A stretch of DNA of 64,000 nt from Bacteroidota bacterium (lineage in GTDB: Bacteria > Bacteroidota > Bacteroidia > Bacteroidales > JACABE01), in the NCBI GenBank assembly GCA_013377005.1, contig JACABE010000015.1, forward strand, positions 1-64,000. Reading direction: 5' to 3'. The translations under genes and the position numbers were made by a program. Below are positions 1-8,266 of this stretch, piece after piece. A model generated the notes under the pieces. It saw only the letters and a list, made by a program, of their open reading frames with translations, did not search any database and was not told the origin of the DNA. How positions within the stretch are numbered: position 1 is the stretch's first letter; every line of letters begins with the position of its first letter.

Positions 1-23
1 CTCTTTTAGAAAGACTAATGATA

Positions 24-44
24 CCCCGTCCGCTTGCGGCGGGG
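24..44. repeat. REP-like GC-rich palindrome
   Basis: A GC-rich imperfect palindrome in otherwise AT-rich DNA: CCCCG at 24-28 pairs with CGGGG at 40-44 and the middle can pair further (CCGC with GCGG). It lies just upstream of the barrel gene. It looks like a dispersed palindrome or the end of a terminator whose gene lies before the window. No T-run follows. Confidence 0.45.
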
Positions 45-77
45 AGATTCATTTCAATAATTATAAATACTCAAAAA

Positions 78-806
78 ATGAAAAGGAGAATATTTTTAAG
101 TTTTTGTGTAATGCTGATATCAGCACAGATTTATGCTCAATTTACCCTTAAACCTGAGCAATTATCAAATATTAGTAAAAACAATAATACAATAAATCAA
201 GAAAATTCACTTCAATCAAATAATGCAAGCATTACTCAAAAACATAAATTTTATTTAGGAATAGAAACTTCATTAGATTATTGTCATTTTAAATTCGATG
301 ACCCATATAATACTTTGATTTCAACTGAAGAAAGTCATGGTTATCATTTTGGTTTAAAGGTTCAATATAATTTTAACGAAAAACTATCAATAAGAAGCGG
401 TTTATCCTATTCAATATATTATTATAATTCAACCTATCAAAACAATGGATTAGATACTAATGATTTCCCATCCACTTACCATAAAGGACCTTATATTGGA
501 CATGATTTTTCTAGATATAAATTTTGGAATCTTCCCTTAATGATAGGATATACATTGTTTACGAAAGAACACTTTAAAATATCGCCTTCGATAGGTTTGA
601 TCTTAAGTATCAATCCTTCATTGGGTAGTCTGAAGACCTATTCTCAACTTAATTTAGGGTGCGAATATTTTATTAACAACAAGATATTTCTAACGATTGA
701 ACCTTATGTAAATTATTATTTGAATATCGAAGCGATAGATTATTTCACAAGAGATGATTCTAAATTTGGGCTTGGAGGTATAGTTAGCATTAACTGTAAT
801 TTGTAA
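78..806 (+). CDS. Outer-membrane beta-barrel protein (porin-like), function unknown
   Basis: A 242-residue secreted protein. I start it at the ATG at 78, because a clean signal peptide follows directly (KRR, hydrophobic stretch, cut near IYAQ). The in-frame ATG at 18 would add 20 residues encoded by the GC-rich palindrome. After a low-complexity Asn/Ser/Gln linker (about 25-55) the protein alternates polar and aromatic residues in strands and ends in a short hydrophobic strand with terminal NCNL. This fits the small outer-membrane barrels (OMP_b-brl type) common in Bacteroidota. No ligand can be inferred. It faces aroA convergently with only 22 nt between the stops and no hairpin visible there. 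Confidence 0.7.
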   Translation: MKRRIFLSFCVMLISAQIYAQFTLKPEQLSNISKNNNTINQENSLQSNNASITQKHKFYLGIETSLDYCHFKFDDPYNTLISTEESHGYHFGLKVQYNFNEKLSIRSGLSYSIYYYNSTYQNNGLDTNDFPSTYHKGPYIGHDFSRYKFWNLPLMIGYTLFTKEHFKISPSIGLILSINPSLGSLKTYSQLNLGCEYFINNKIFLTIEPYVNYYLNIEAIDYFTRDDSKFGLGGIVSINCNL

Positions 807-828
807 GCTTCAATATTTTTCTTTGACT

Positions 829-2070
829 TTAATCAATCCTAAAACCCACCCTTTGAAAATCATTCCAAAAGCCAGGATATGATTTCTTTACGACATGGAT
901 ATTATCTAAATTGAGTTTTCCAAGAACGATTGCCAAGGGAGCAAAACTCATTGCCATACGGTGGTCGTTGTAGGTATGAATAATTTCCTGAGGGTTTATT
1001 ACTGAAGATTCAATAAGCAATGTATTGTCATTGAAGATATTTGCATTACATCCAATTTTTTTGAGTTCAGTTTCAAGTGCATGTAAGCGATCACATTCTT
1101 TTATTATAAGGCCTCCTAAACCTTTTAATTCGGCATTAATACCTAAACCTGCACAACAAACAGCTATGGTAGGGGCTATATCAGGATAATCAGTAAAATC
1201 AAATGAAAATGATTTGATTCGTGATTTAGTTTTGCTTAAGCAAACTCCATCGTTCAAAAATTCAGTATTTACACCAAATTCCTTAAATATATCTGCAATA
1301 ATTGCATCGCCTTGCCAGCCGGAATTGGATAAACCATTTAATTTTATTTCAACATTTTCTGATAAGGCCGCCATTTCGTACCAATAACTTGCCGCACTCC
1401 AATCCGATTCGATAAAGATATCTTTGGGATGAAATACTTGTTTCTTTATGGCTATATAATTGTTGATAAAAGAATATTTAATGCCAAAATAATCCAGCAT
1501 ATTCAATGTCATAGTAATATAAGGTTTTGATACGATTTTGTCTTTAAAACTTAAAGACAAGCCGTTTTCTAAAAAAGCTGCAATTAATATAACTGAAGTA
1601 ATAAACTGACTGCTTGTATTGGCTTCAATTGATGCATTACCACCTTTAACAAAATCTCCTTTTATAAGTAATGGCGGAAAACCAATATTATCTTGGTAAG
1701 AAATCTGTGCTCCCAATTGATTTAACGTATCCACCAATCCAGCAATAGGTCGTTCTTTCATTCTTTCGGAACCTGTTAATGACCAATTTCCTTTAGTGAT
1801 AGAAAGTAAAGCTGTAAGAAAGCGCATTGCAGTACCAGCATTGTCAATAAAAATTTCGTTTGTCAACTTATTTTCTGACAATAACTGCAATTTTTTTAAA
1901 GTATTATCGAGCAAAATACTATCATCTGCCAGAGATTGATTTAAAATTGAAAAACTATTTTTGGCAAGATACTTAAGTATTAAAGCTCTGTTGGTAATAC
2001 TTTTGGAAGAAGGCAGATTAATTTCGCCACTTAATACTTTATTTGAATTATTAAAATGAAGTGTTGTCAA
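829..2070 (-). CDS. aroA: 3-phosphoshikimate 1-carboxyvinyltransferase (EPSP synthase)
   Basis: Joins shikimate 3-phosphate and phosphoenolpyruvate to give EPSP, the sixth step of the shikimate pathway, in the cytosol. The 413 residues show the family marks: LPSSKSITNRAL near residue 20, GTAMRFLTALLS near 80, a DYPD segment near 290, CDRLHALETEL near 325 and NDHRMAMSFAPLA near 368. Length is slightly short of the usual 425-430 but both inverse alpha/beta domains are present. It follows aroB by 3 nt on the same strand, so the two are almost certainly cotranscribed. Confidence 0.96.
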   Translation of the reverse strand: MTTLHFNNSNKVLSGEINLPSSKSITNRALILKYLAKNSFSILNQSLADDSILLDNTLKKLQLLSENKLTNEIFIDNAGTAMRFLTALLSITKGNWSLTGSERMKERPIAGLVDTLNQLGAQISYQDNIGFPPLLIKGDFVKGGNASIEANTSSQFITSVILIAAFLENGLSLSFKDKIVSKPYITMTLNMLDYFGIKYSFINNYIAIKKQVFHPKDIFIESDWSAASYWYEMAALSENVEIKLNGLSNSGWQGDAIIADIFKEFGVNTEFLNDGVCLSKTKSRIKSFSFDFTDYPDIAPTIAVCCAGLGINAELKGLGGLIIKECDRLHALETELKKIGCNANIFNDNTLLIESSVINPQEIIHTYNDHRMAMSFAPLAIVLGKLNLDNIHVVKKSYPGFWNDFQRVGFRID

Positions 2071-2073
2071 AAC

Positions 2074-3153
2074 TTAGTACATATTAGAATAAAACAGAAT
2101 ACTTTCTTCTATTAGTTTTTCGTCACAATCATTGTCGATGAGCGATTTGCCAATTTCAGTGATAAGAGTAAAATTAAGTTTTTTATTTTTATTTTTTTTA
2201 TCTTGCTTAATAATTACTAATAACGCAGGAATATTTTGAGGATTAATTATATATGGGGTAAATAAAGAGCGAATATAATTATAAATGATAACAGCTTTAT
2301 TTTCGTCAAAACCATTTATTTTGACAGAAATATAGGTTTCGCAAATTAAACCAATAGCAACAGCTTCGCCATGTAATAATGGGTTTTCGTCATTTGCTAA
2401 CGAAAAACTTTCAATTGCATGAGCAATAGTATGCCCATAATTTAAAATTTTACGGATATCTTTTTCAAAAGGATCTGTATTTACTATATTGCTCTTGATA
2501 TACACAGCTCTTTTGATAATTTCTGAATTTTCTAAAATATTTTGTGGTTTGATTTTTAATAACATATCCCATAAAATAGGATCCATGATAAGAGCATATT
2601 TTATTATTTCAGCAAATCCTGCAATCAGTTCGCGTTTAGGTAAGGTTTCTAAAAATACAGTATCAATAAATACTACTTCAGGGTCAGAAAATATACCCAG
2701 TTGATTTTTATATCCTTTTAAATTTACGCCAGTTTTACCTCCTATAGAAGCGTCTATCATTGCAAGTAAAGTTGTAGGAATATTAATATAATGCAATCCT
2801 CGTTTAAAAATAGATGCTACAAACCCTCCTAAATCGCTGATTACGCCACCACCTAAATTTACTATTAATGAATTTCTATCTAAATTAAAATCTGTAAATG
2901 TTTCCAAGATTTCAATTGCAGTTTGAATACTTTTGCTTGCTTCTCCACTCTTGATTTCTAGAATTTTAGCACGTCTAAACGATCGAATACTTATTAATTT
3001 AGGTAAACAATGCAATTTTGTATGTTCATCTACTATAATTACAATTTGAGAAAATGTTTTAATAATATGTAGAAATTGTTCAAAATCAAATTCGTTAATT
3101 TCTCCAATGTAAATAGGGTAAGGGTTTTCTGTTATTTTTTTTATTTTCTCCAT
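2074..3153 (-). CDS. aroB: 3-dehydroquinate synthase
   Basis: Converts DAHP to 3-dehydroquinate, the second shikimate-pathway step, using NAD and a divalent metal. The 359 residues carry the NAD-binding GGGVISDLGGFVAS (near 100), the IPTTLLAMIDASIGGKTGVN block (near 125), the metal ligands in GFAEIIKYAL (near 180), NYGHTIAHAIE (near 238) and LHGEAVAIG (near 258). First gene of an aroB-aroA operon. A minus-strand box matching TAAATTTG lies 8 nt upstream of the start. Confidence 0.96.
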   Translation of the reverse strand: MEKIKKITENPYPIYIGEINEFDFEQFLHIIKTFSQIVIIVDEHTKLHCLPKLISIRSFRRAKILEIKSGEASKSIQTAIEILETFTDFNLDRNSLIVNLGGGVISDLGGFVASIFKRGLHYINIPTTLLAMIDASIGGKTGVNLKGYKNQLGIFSDPEVVFIDTVFLETLPKRELIAGFAEIIKYALIMDPILWDMLLKIKPQNILENSEIIKRAVYIKSNIVNTDPFEKDIRKILNYGHTIAHAIESFSLANDENPLLHGEAVAIGLICETYISVKINGFDENKAVIIYNYIRSLFTPYIINPQNIPALLVIIKQDKKNKNKKLNFTLITEIGKSLIDNDCDEKLIEESILFYSNMY

Positions 3154-3160
3154 ACAACTG

Positions 3161-3168
3161 CAAATTTA
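3161..3168 (-). promoter_or_regulatory. Candidate -7 box of the aroB-aroA promoter
   Basis: Read on the minus strand this is TAAATTTG, an exact match to the Bacteroidota -7 consensus TAnnTTTG, 8 nt before the aroB start. No clear -33 TTTG is seen. The leader would be very short or absent. Confidence 0.5.
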
Positions 3169-3203
3169 ACGTAGTTTTAAGGAATAAACTATAAAAAATC
3201 AAT

Positions 3204-3211
3204 TATTTTTG
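3204..3211 (+). promoter_or_regulatory. Candidate -7 box of the proline dehydrogenase promoter
   Basis: TATTTTTG matches TAnnTTTG exactly, 26 nt before the proline dehydrogenase start. It is divergent from the aroB box 35 nt away, so the two promoters would share a short control region. No -33 element is evident. Confidence 0.55.
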
Positions 3212-3237
3212 TAAATTATCTACTTTTTCTCATTCAA

Positions 3238-4395
3238 ATGTTTAATAATACAGAAATTGCGTTCCTTTCTAAATCGGAAAAAGAGCTATTAAGAGCTTAT
3301 TACTTATTTAAAACGATAGAAAAACCCTGGATTGTAAATTGGGGAAATAAACTGCTTTCTTTTGCCATTTTTGTGCGATTTCCAGTTAAATGGATTTTAA
3401 AACCTACTATCTTTAGTCATTTCTGTGGTGGTGAAACCATTGAAGAATGTAAAAAAACCATATCAAATTTAGCTGAAAGTAATATTGGTTCTATCCTTGA
3501 TTATTCTGCAGAGGGAAATCAGAAAGAATCAGATTTTGATTTTGTTATGAATGAAATATTGCAAGTAATTGAAATATCAAAAATAAATACATTCATTCCT
3601 TTCGCAGTTTTTAAAGTTACCGGAGTTGCTCGCTTTGAACTATTAGAAAAAGTAAATTCAAAAATGGAACTAACAGCTGAAGAAAAAATTGAATATAATA
3701 AATTATACGGTCGAGTTGATACAATTTGCAAAGCAGCTTTTCAAGCCGAATTACCAATACTTATTGATGCTGAAGAAAGTTGGATACAAGATGTTATTGA
3801 TAAAATGACAATTGAAATGATGCAAAAATATAATCATACTAAAGCTATAGTTTACAATACTTTGCAGTTATATCGTCATGATAGAATAGCTTTTTTAAAC
3901 AACTCTATAGAACATGCTAAAGAAAAGCAATATTTTCTTGGTTTAAAATTAGTTAGAGGTGCTTATATAGAAAAAGAAAGAGAAAGAGCATTGGTTAAGG
4001 GTTATTTATCTCCTGTCCATATAAATAAAGAATCTACTGATAAGGATTATGATAAAGCTATTGAGATTTGTCTAACTCATTCTGATATTGTGTCTATTTG
4101 TGCTGGAAGTCATAATGAAAATAGTAATGCATTACTTGCAAAGCTTATTGTTGCAAAGCAATTTAAAAAAGAGGATAAAAGATTTTATTTTGCACAGCTT
4201 TTAGGAATGAGTGATCATATTAGTTATAATCTGGTTCACAATGGTTATAATGTGGCTAAATATGTTCCCTTTGGTCCAGTAAAGTCTGTTATGCCTTATT
4301 TAATTAGACGCGCTCAGGAAAATACATCAATTTCAGGACAAACTGGAAGAGAATTGAAGCTCATAAAATATGAGTTAAAAAGAAGAAATCATTAA
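3238..4395 (+). CDS. Proline dehydrogenase (PRODH, FAD-dependent TIM barrel)
   Basis: Oxidises L-proline to pyrroline-5-carboxylate, passing electrons to the quinone pool through FAD. At 385 residues this is a stand-alone PRODH; the aldehyde dehydrogenase half found in PutA is absent here. Diagnostic segments: DAEESW (near 178), YNTLQLYRHDR (near 206), KLVRGAYIEKERERA (near 237), PFGPVKSVMPYLIRRAQENTS (near 343) and the C-terminal GQTGREL. The partner P5C dehydrogenase is not in the window. Confidence 0.93.
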   Translation: MFNNTEIAFLSKSEKELLRAYYLFKTIEKPWIVNWGNKLLSFAIFVRFPVKWILKPTIFSHFCGGETIEECKKTISNLAESNIGSILDYSAEGNQKESDFDFVMNEILQVIEISKINTFIPFAVFKVTGVARFELLEKVNSKMELTAEEKIEYNKLYGRVDTICKAAFQAELPILIDAEESWIQDVIDKMTIEMMQKYNHTKAIVYNTLQLYRHDRIAFLNNSIEHAKEKQYFLGLKLVRGAYIEKERERALVKGYLSPVHINKESTDKDYDKAIEICLTHSDIVSICAGSHNENSNALLAKLIVAKQFKKEDKRFYFAQLLGMSDHISYNLVHNGYNVAKYVPFGPVKSVMPYLIRRAQENTSISGQTGRELKLIKYELKRRNH

Positions 4396-4437
4396 TTAAT
4401 TTAGAAATTTCATAACAATATTCCTGTAATTTTATTG

Positions 4438-4445
4438 TATTTTTG
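4438..4445 (+). promoter_or_regulatory. Candidate -7 box for the lipoprotein gene
   Basis: TATTTTTG, an exact TAnnTTTG match 31 nt before the ATG at 4477. It overlaps an upstream in-frame ATG at 4435, one more reason to use the later start. Confidence 0.5.
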
Positions 4446-4476
4446 CAACTTAAAATTAAATATAATATTATTTTTT

Positions 4477-5031
4477 ATGAAAAATAAATCAGTAATTATT
4501 TTATTATCAGTATTTATAACAGTATCATTGTTTTCATGTAAATCTCATAAAAACGGAGAGCAGCATGTAAATCAAAAATTAAGCAATTCGCAACCAGTAA
4601 AGCAAAGCTTAGCTGCAGCTCAAGGGGTTGTAAAAATAACAGCTCCTGTAATAATATATAAAACTAATGCAGATTATTACAATAATGTTTCTGTTATTTT
4701 GTCCGATGACAGAAAAGACATAGTTTCTTATCCAGATATTAAAGATGTTTATTATAATGGACAATTGGCTTATCCTACTCGTTTAGAAAATGGTTATCTA
4801 CTCGACAATAGAGGTATTGGCAAAAATGTAGCCTTCTTAAGTTACACTTATGATGAATATAGTAAGTTAGTTAAAACTCCTTCTAAAGAAGAATTGATAA
4901 CAAAGATTATTTCTAAAGAACCTTTATCGGAGCTTTATATATGTAATAAACTTCCTAAAAAAGATATAAAAGTACTTAATGAAGCCATAAAGAATGGCTT
5001 ATCAAATGTGTGCGAAAATTTAATGAAGTAA
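4477..5031 (+). CDS. Putative lipoprotein of unknown function
   Basis: A 184-residue protein that begins with a lipoprotein signal peptide: MKNKS, a hydrophobic core and a lipobox ending LFSC at residue 20. I chose the ATG at 4477 because the in-frame ATG at 4435 falls inside the likely promoter. The mature part starts with a Lys/Asn/Gln-rich linker, followed by a compact domain with YPDIKDVYYNGQLAYPTRL and LLDNRGIGKNVAFLSYTYDEY. I do not recognise the domain. It sits 34 nt before the C10 protease gene and may be cotranscribed with it. Confidence 0.65.
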   Translation: MKNKSVIILLSVFITVSLFSCKSHKNGEQHVNQKLSNSQPVKQSLAAAQGVVKITAPVIIYKTNADYYNNVSVILSDDRKDIVSYPDIKDVYYNGQLAYPTRLENGYLLDNRGIGKNVAFLSYTYDEYSKLVKTPSKEELITKIISKEPLSELYICNKLPKKDIKVLNEAIKNGLSNVCENLMK

Positions 5032-5065
5032 AAATCAAACATAATTAATTAAATAAATATTAAAA

Positions 5066-6526
5066 ATGAGAAAAAATCTATTTATTATTATTTTACTTTT
5101 CATTGGTATTAATTCTTTTGCTGGAATTGTACCTATTGAAACAGCCAGAAAAGTAGCTGTTAATTTCTATTATGAAAGAGCAAATGCTGTAAAGCCAATT
5201 TCTCTTGAGTCTGTTAGAATTACGCAGGAATTTACTGAAATGCAAAGTGTTACCCCTGCGTATTATGTTTTTAATATTGGGCTTGATAAAGGTTACATCA
5301 TTGTATCGGCTGAAAGTAATACAATTCCTGTTTTAGCATATTCTTTTGAAAAGAATTATTATGCTGAAAATATTTCACCGTCTTTTAACTGGATTGTAAG
5401 ATCTTATAAAAACGAAATAATTGAAACACGTGAAAAGAACATGGAAGCTACTGACGAAATAAACGGATTATGGGAAACTTATAGCAATTCTGCTTTTAAA
5501 AGTACATCATCAATTGCAACGGTATCTCCGTTATTAGCAAGTATCACTTGGGATCAAGGTTGTTATTATAATGCTTTGGTTCCTGCTAATACAGATGCTA
5601 CGTATTGTAATCATAACCCTACAGGATGTGTAGCTACTGCCATGGCTATGATTATGAAATACAATGCTTGGCCAGCTCAAGGACAAGGCTCTTACTCATA
5701 CAATCATTCAGGTAATGGTTTTACTAATAATTACGGAGTTTTAAGTGCAAATTTTGGAAGTTCTACTTATAATTGGGCTTCAATGCCAGAAAATGTAATT
5801 TCTGCAAATGCGGAAGTTGCTAAAATAATGTATCACTGTGGAATTGCAGTTGAAATGAGTTATGATGTGAATGGATCTGGTGCCCCTGTTGGTCCAGCAA
5901 ATGCTTCATGGCCTACAGCACAAAAAGCTTTTGTAAATTATTTTAAATATCCTACTGCATCTTATTTTGCAAAATCAAGTTTTACGGATGCTAATTGGAA
6001 AACAAAAATTAAAACAGATATAGATGCTTCTCATCCAATTTTATATGCCGGAGATGATGGATCTGCAGGACATGCTTTTGTTTTGGATGGTTATCAAGGT
6101 ACTAGCAATGATTATTATCATTTTAACTTTGGATGGAGTGGTTATGCAAACGGCTATTTTTATTTAACAGCCATTACACCAAACCCCGGAGGAATAGGTG
6201 GTGGCACATATAATTTTTCTTCAAACCAAGAAGGTATTTTTGGCATTGTTAAATCAACATCTGGTATTGAAACAATAGATGCTCATGCAAGTGTTGATGT
6301 ATATCCTAATCCATCTAATGGCTTATTTAATATAAATCTTTCAAATTTTAAAGATTCAAAAGTAAAAATTGAAGTTTATAATCTGATAGGAGAAAAAGTA
6401 TGGGAAAATAACTTAAATAAAGAAAATACAATGATAAATTTAACACAACTTACTAAAGGTGTTTATTATTTATCTTTAAAATCTTCTAATATTACTTTAA
6501 CTAAAAAGATTACAATTGTGAAGTAA
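5066..6526 (+). CDS. Secreted C10 (streptopain-like) cysteine protease with T9SS type A sorting domain
   Basis: A 486-residue exported protease. Signal peptide 1-19; Spi-type inhibitory prodomain about 20-140 (contains PAYYVFNIG and GYIIVSAES); catalytic C10 domain about 150-410, with the nucleophile in TGCVATAMAMIMKY (Cys188) and the catalytic His in GHAFVLDGYQG near 335, followed by the HFNFGWSGYANGYF block. The last 75 residues (VDVYPNPSNGLFNINLSN to ITIVK) are a T9SS type A sorting domain, so the protein should cross the outer membrane and may be anchored on the surface. It ends just before a strong bidirectional terminator. Confidence 0.92.
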   Translation: MRKNLFIIILLFIGINSFAGIVPIETARKVAVNFYYERANAVKPISLESVRITQEFTEMQSVTPAYYVFNIGLDKGYIIVSAESNTIPVLAYSFEKNYYAENISPSFNWIVRSYKNEIIETREKNMEATDEINGLWETYSNSAFKSTSSIATVSPLLASITWDQGCYYNALVPANTDATYCNHNPTGCVATAMAMIMKYNAWPAQGQGSYSYNHSGNGFTNNYGVLSANFGSSTYNWASMPENVISANAEVAKIMYHCGIAVEMSYDVNGSGAPVGPANASWPTAQKAFVNYFKYPTASYFAKSSFTDANWKTKIKTDIDASHPILYAGDDGSAGHAFVLDGYQGTSNDYYHFNFGWSGYANGYFYLTAITPNPGGIGGGTYNFSSNQEGIFGIVKSTSGIETIDAHASVDVYPNPSNGLFNINLSNFKDSKVKIEVYNLIGEKVWENNLNKENTMINLTQLTKGVYYLSLKSSNITLTKKITIVK

Positions 6527-6546
6527 TAATTCAATTTTGAAATAAT

Positions 6547-6584
6547 AAAACCCCCTTTATCAATAAAATGATAAAGGGGGTTTT
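6547..6584. terminator. Bidirectional intrinsic terminator
   Basis: A perfect 15-bp stem (6547-6561 with 6570-6584) containing CCCCC/GGGGG, an 8-nt loop, and A-runs and T-runs on both flanks. It lies between the convergent C10 protease and ald genes and can end transcription from both sides. Confidence 0.9.
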
Positions 6585-6595
6585 GTTGTTTTAAA

Positions 6596-7813
6596 TTATC
6601 TTAATGCAAGCATTAATAATTCAATATCTTGAAATGGTAACTGGTAAGTTTCAGCAATATATTTGCTAGTTATGGTGCCGTTAAAAATATAAACGCCTTG
6701 TCGCACACCATAGTCAGACTTTAACATATTTTCAATACCCCCTGCTTCGCTAATACTTAGAATAATTGGAGCAAAGCAATTACTTAAAGCATATGAAGCT
6801 GTTTGAGGAACTTTTGATGAAATATTGGGGACACAATAATGCGTAACCCCATGTTTTACAAAAACTGGATTGCAATGTGAAGTAACCTCAGAGGTTTCAA
6901 AACAACCACCTTGATCTATACTAACATCAATAATTACAGAACCTTGTTTCATTTGTTTTACCATTTCTTCTGTTACAACACAAGGTGTTCTTCCATTATT
7001 TGAATGAATTGCCCCAACAACTACATGTGCTGTTTTTAATGCTTTCAATAAAACCTTCGGCTGTATAATTGATGTACATATTCTTTCGTTAATGTTATTT
7101 TGTAATCTTCGGAGTTTGTAAATTGAATTGTCAAATATTTTTACATAAGCACCTAAACCTATTGCTGCTCTTGCAGCATATTCCCCTACGGTACCTGCTC
7201 CTATTATCACAACTTCAGTAGGGGTGATACCGGAAACACCACCTAACATAATTCCTTTTCCGTATTTTAAATCGCTGAGATAATCCGCAGCAAGTAAAAT
7301 GGCAGTATTCCCTGCAATTTCGCTAATTGAACGTGTAACAGGATAAGTCTTGGTTTTATCTTTTATATATTCAAAAGCTAAGGCCGTAACTCGTTTTGAA
7401 GATAATTCTCTGAAATAGTCTTTGTTTCTGTTGGCAATATTTAAAGCTGAAATAATTGTTTGGCGGGTTTTAAGCAGGCAGATTTCAGAAGCATCTAAAG
7501 GTGCTACTTTTAAAATAATGTCGGATTTAAAGACTTCTTCGTGGCTATAAACAATGGTAGCACCGGCTTCCGCATATTCTGAATTTTCGAAATGAGCTGC
7601 AATACCGGTTTCATTTTCAATAATTACTTTATGACCATTTTCAATAAGTAATCCTACAGCTTCGGGTACTAAAGCTACTCGATTTTCATTATTGAAATTT
7701 TCTTTAGGAATGCCAATTGTTAATGATGTTTGTTGTTTTTTTACTTCAAGTATTTCTTCCTGAGGCAATAATCCTTCTGAATATTTTACAAATACACCTT
7801 GTTTAGTGTCCAT
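6596..7813 (-). CDS. ald: Alanine dehydrogenase (AlaDH/PNT family)
   Basis: Reversible NAD-dependent conversion of alanine to pyruvate and ammonia. The 405 residues show IGIPKENFNNENRVALVP (near 33), the Rossmann motif VIIGAGTVGEYAARAA (near 203), VVGAIHSNNGRTPCVVTEEMV (near 262), VIIDVSIDQGGCFETS (near 293) and VPNISSKVPQTAS. The N-terminus carries about 30 residues before the family start, as is usual for the Bacteroidota subgroup. It is the last gene of porX-tsaE-ald, 3 nt after tsaE. Confidence 0.9.
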   Translation of the reverse strand: MDTKQGVFVKYSEGLLPQEEILEVKKQQTSLTIGIPKENFNNENRVALVPEAVGLLIENGHKVIIENETGIAAHFENSEYAEAGATIVYSHEEVFKSDIILKVAPLDASEICLLKTRQTIISALNIANRNKDYFRELSSKRVTALAFEYIKDKTKTYPVTRSISEIAGNTAILLAADYLSDLKYGKGIMLGGVSGITPTEVVIIGAGTVGEYAARAAIGLGAYVKIFDNSIYKLRRLQNNINERICTSIIQPKVLLKALKTAHVVVGAIHSNNGRTPCVVTEEMVKQMKQGSVIIDVSIDQGGCFETSEVTSHCNPVFVKHGVTHYCVPNISSKVPQTASYALSNCFAPIILSISEAGGIENMLKSDYGVRQGVYIFNGTITSKYIAETYQLPFQDIELLMLALR

Positions 7814-7816
7814 GTT

Positions 7817-8245
7817 TTAAAAATTTTCGCAAATTATAGTCCGACTTCCATCAGATTCATTTTCATTTATCTGTATTTTTACGAAGTTTTGTGGTAAAAG
7901 TTCTATAATTTTTTCTGACCATTCAATTAAACAATAATAACCGCTATAGAAGTAATCTTCATAACCTATGTCATAGGCTTCTTTTATGTTTTTTAAACGA
8001 TAAAAATCGAAATGAAAAATACTTTCATCTTCTACAGTATGGTATTCATTAACAATTGAAAATGTTGGACTACAAACAATATCTTCAACATTTAGATAGC
8101 TGCATATTTCTTTAATGAGTGTAGTTTTTCCGACTCCCATTTTTCCGAAAAAAGCAAAAATTCTTTCATCTTTAAATAATTCAATAATTTCCTTTGCTAT
8201 TTGTGGAAGCTTTTCTTGTGTAATTTGTTGAAAAGTATGATTCAT
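7817..8245 (-). CDS. tsaE: tRNA threonylcarbamoyladenosine biosynthesis ATPase TsaE
   Basis: ATPase partner of TsaB/TsaD in making t6A37 on ANN-decoding tRNAs. The 142 residues carry the Walker A loop FGKMGVGKTTLIKE (near 34), the SPTFSIVNEY switch segment (near 60), HFDFYRL (near 78) and the terminal CLIEWSEKI block (near 106). Located between porX and ald with 21 and 3 nt spacers. Its grouping with porX is probably a matter of operon position, not shared function. Confidence 0.94.
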   Translation of the reverse strand: MNHTFQQITQEKLPQIAKEIIELFKDERIFAFFGKMGVGKTTLIKEICSYLNVEDIVCSPTFSIVNEYHTVEDESIFHFDFYRLKNIKEAYDIGYEDYFYSGYYCLIEWSEKIIELLPQNFVKIQINENESDGSRTIICENF

Positions 8246-8266
8246 AATTTCTTCTTCAAATAAGCA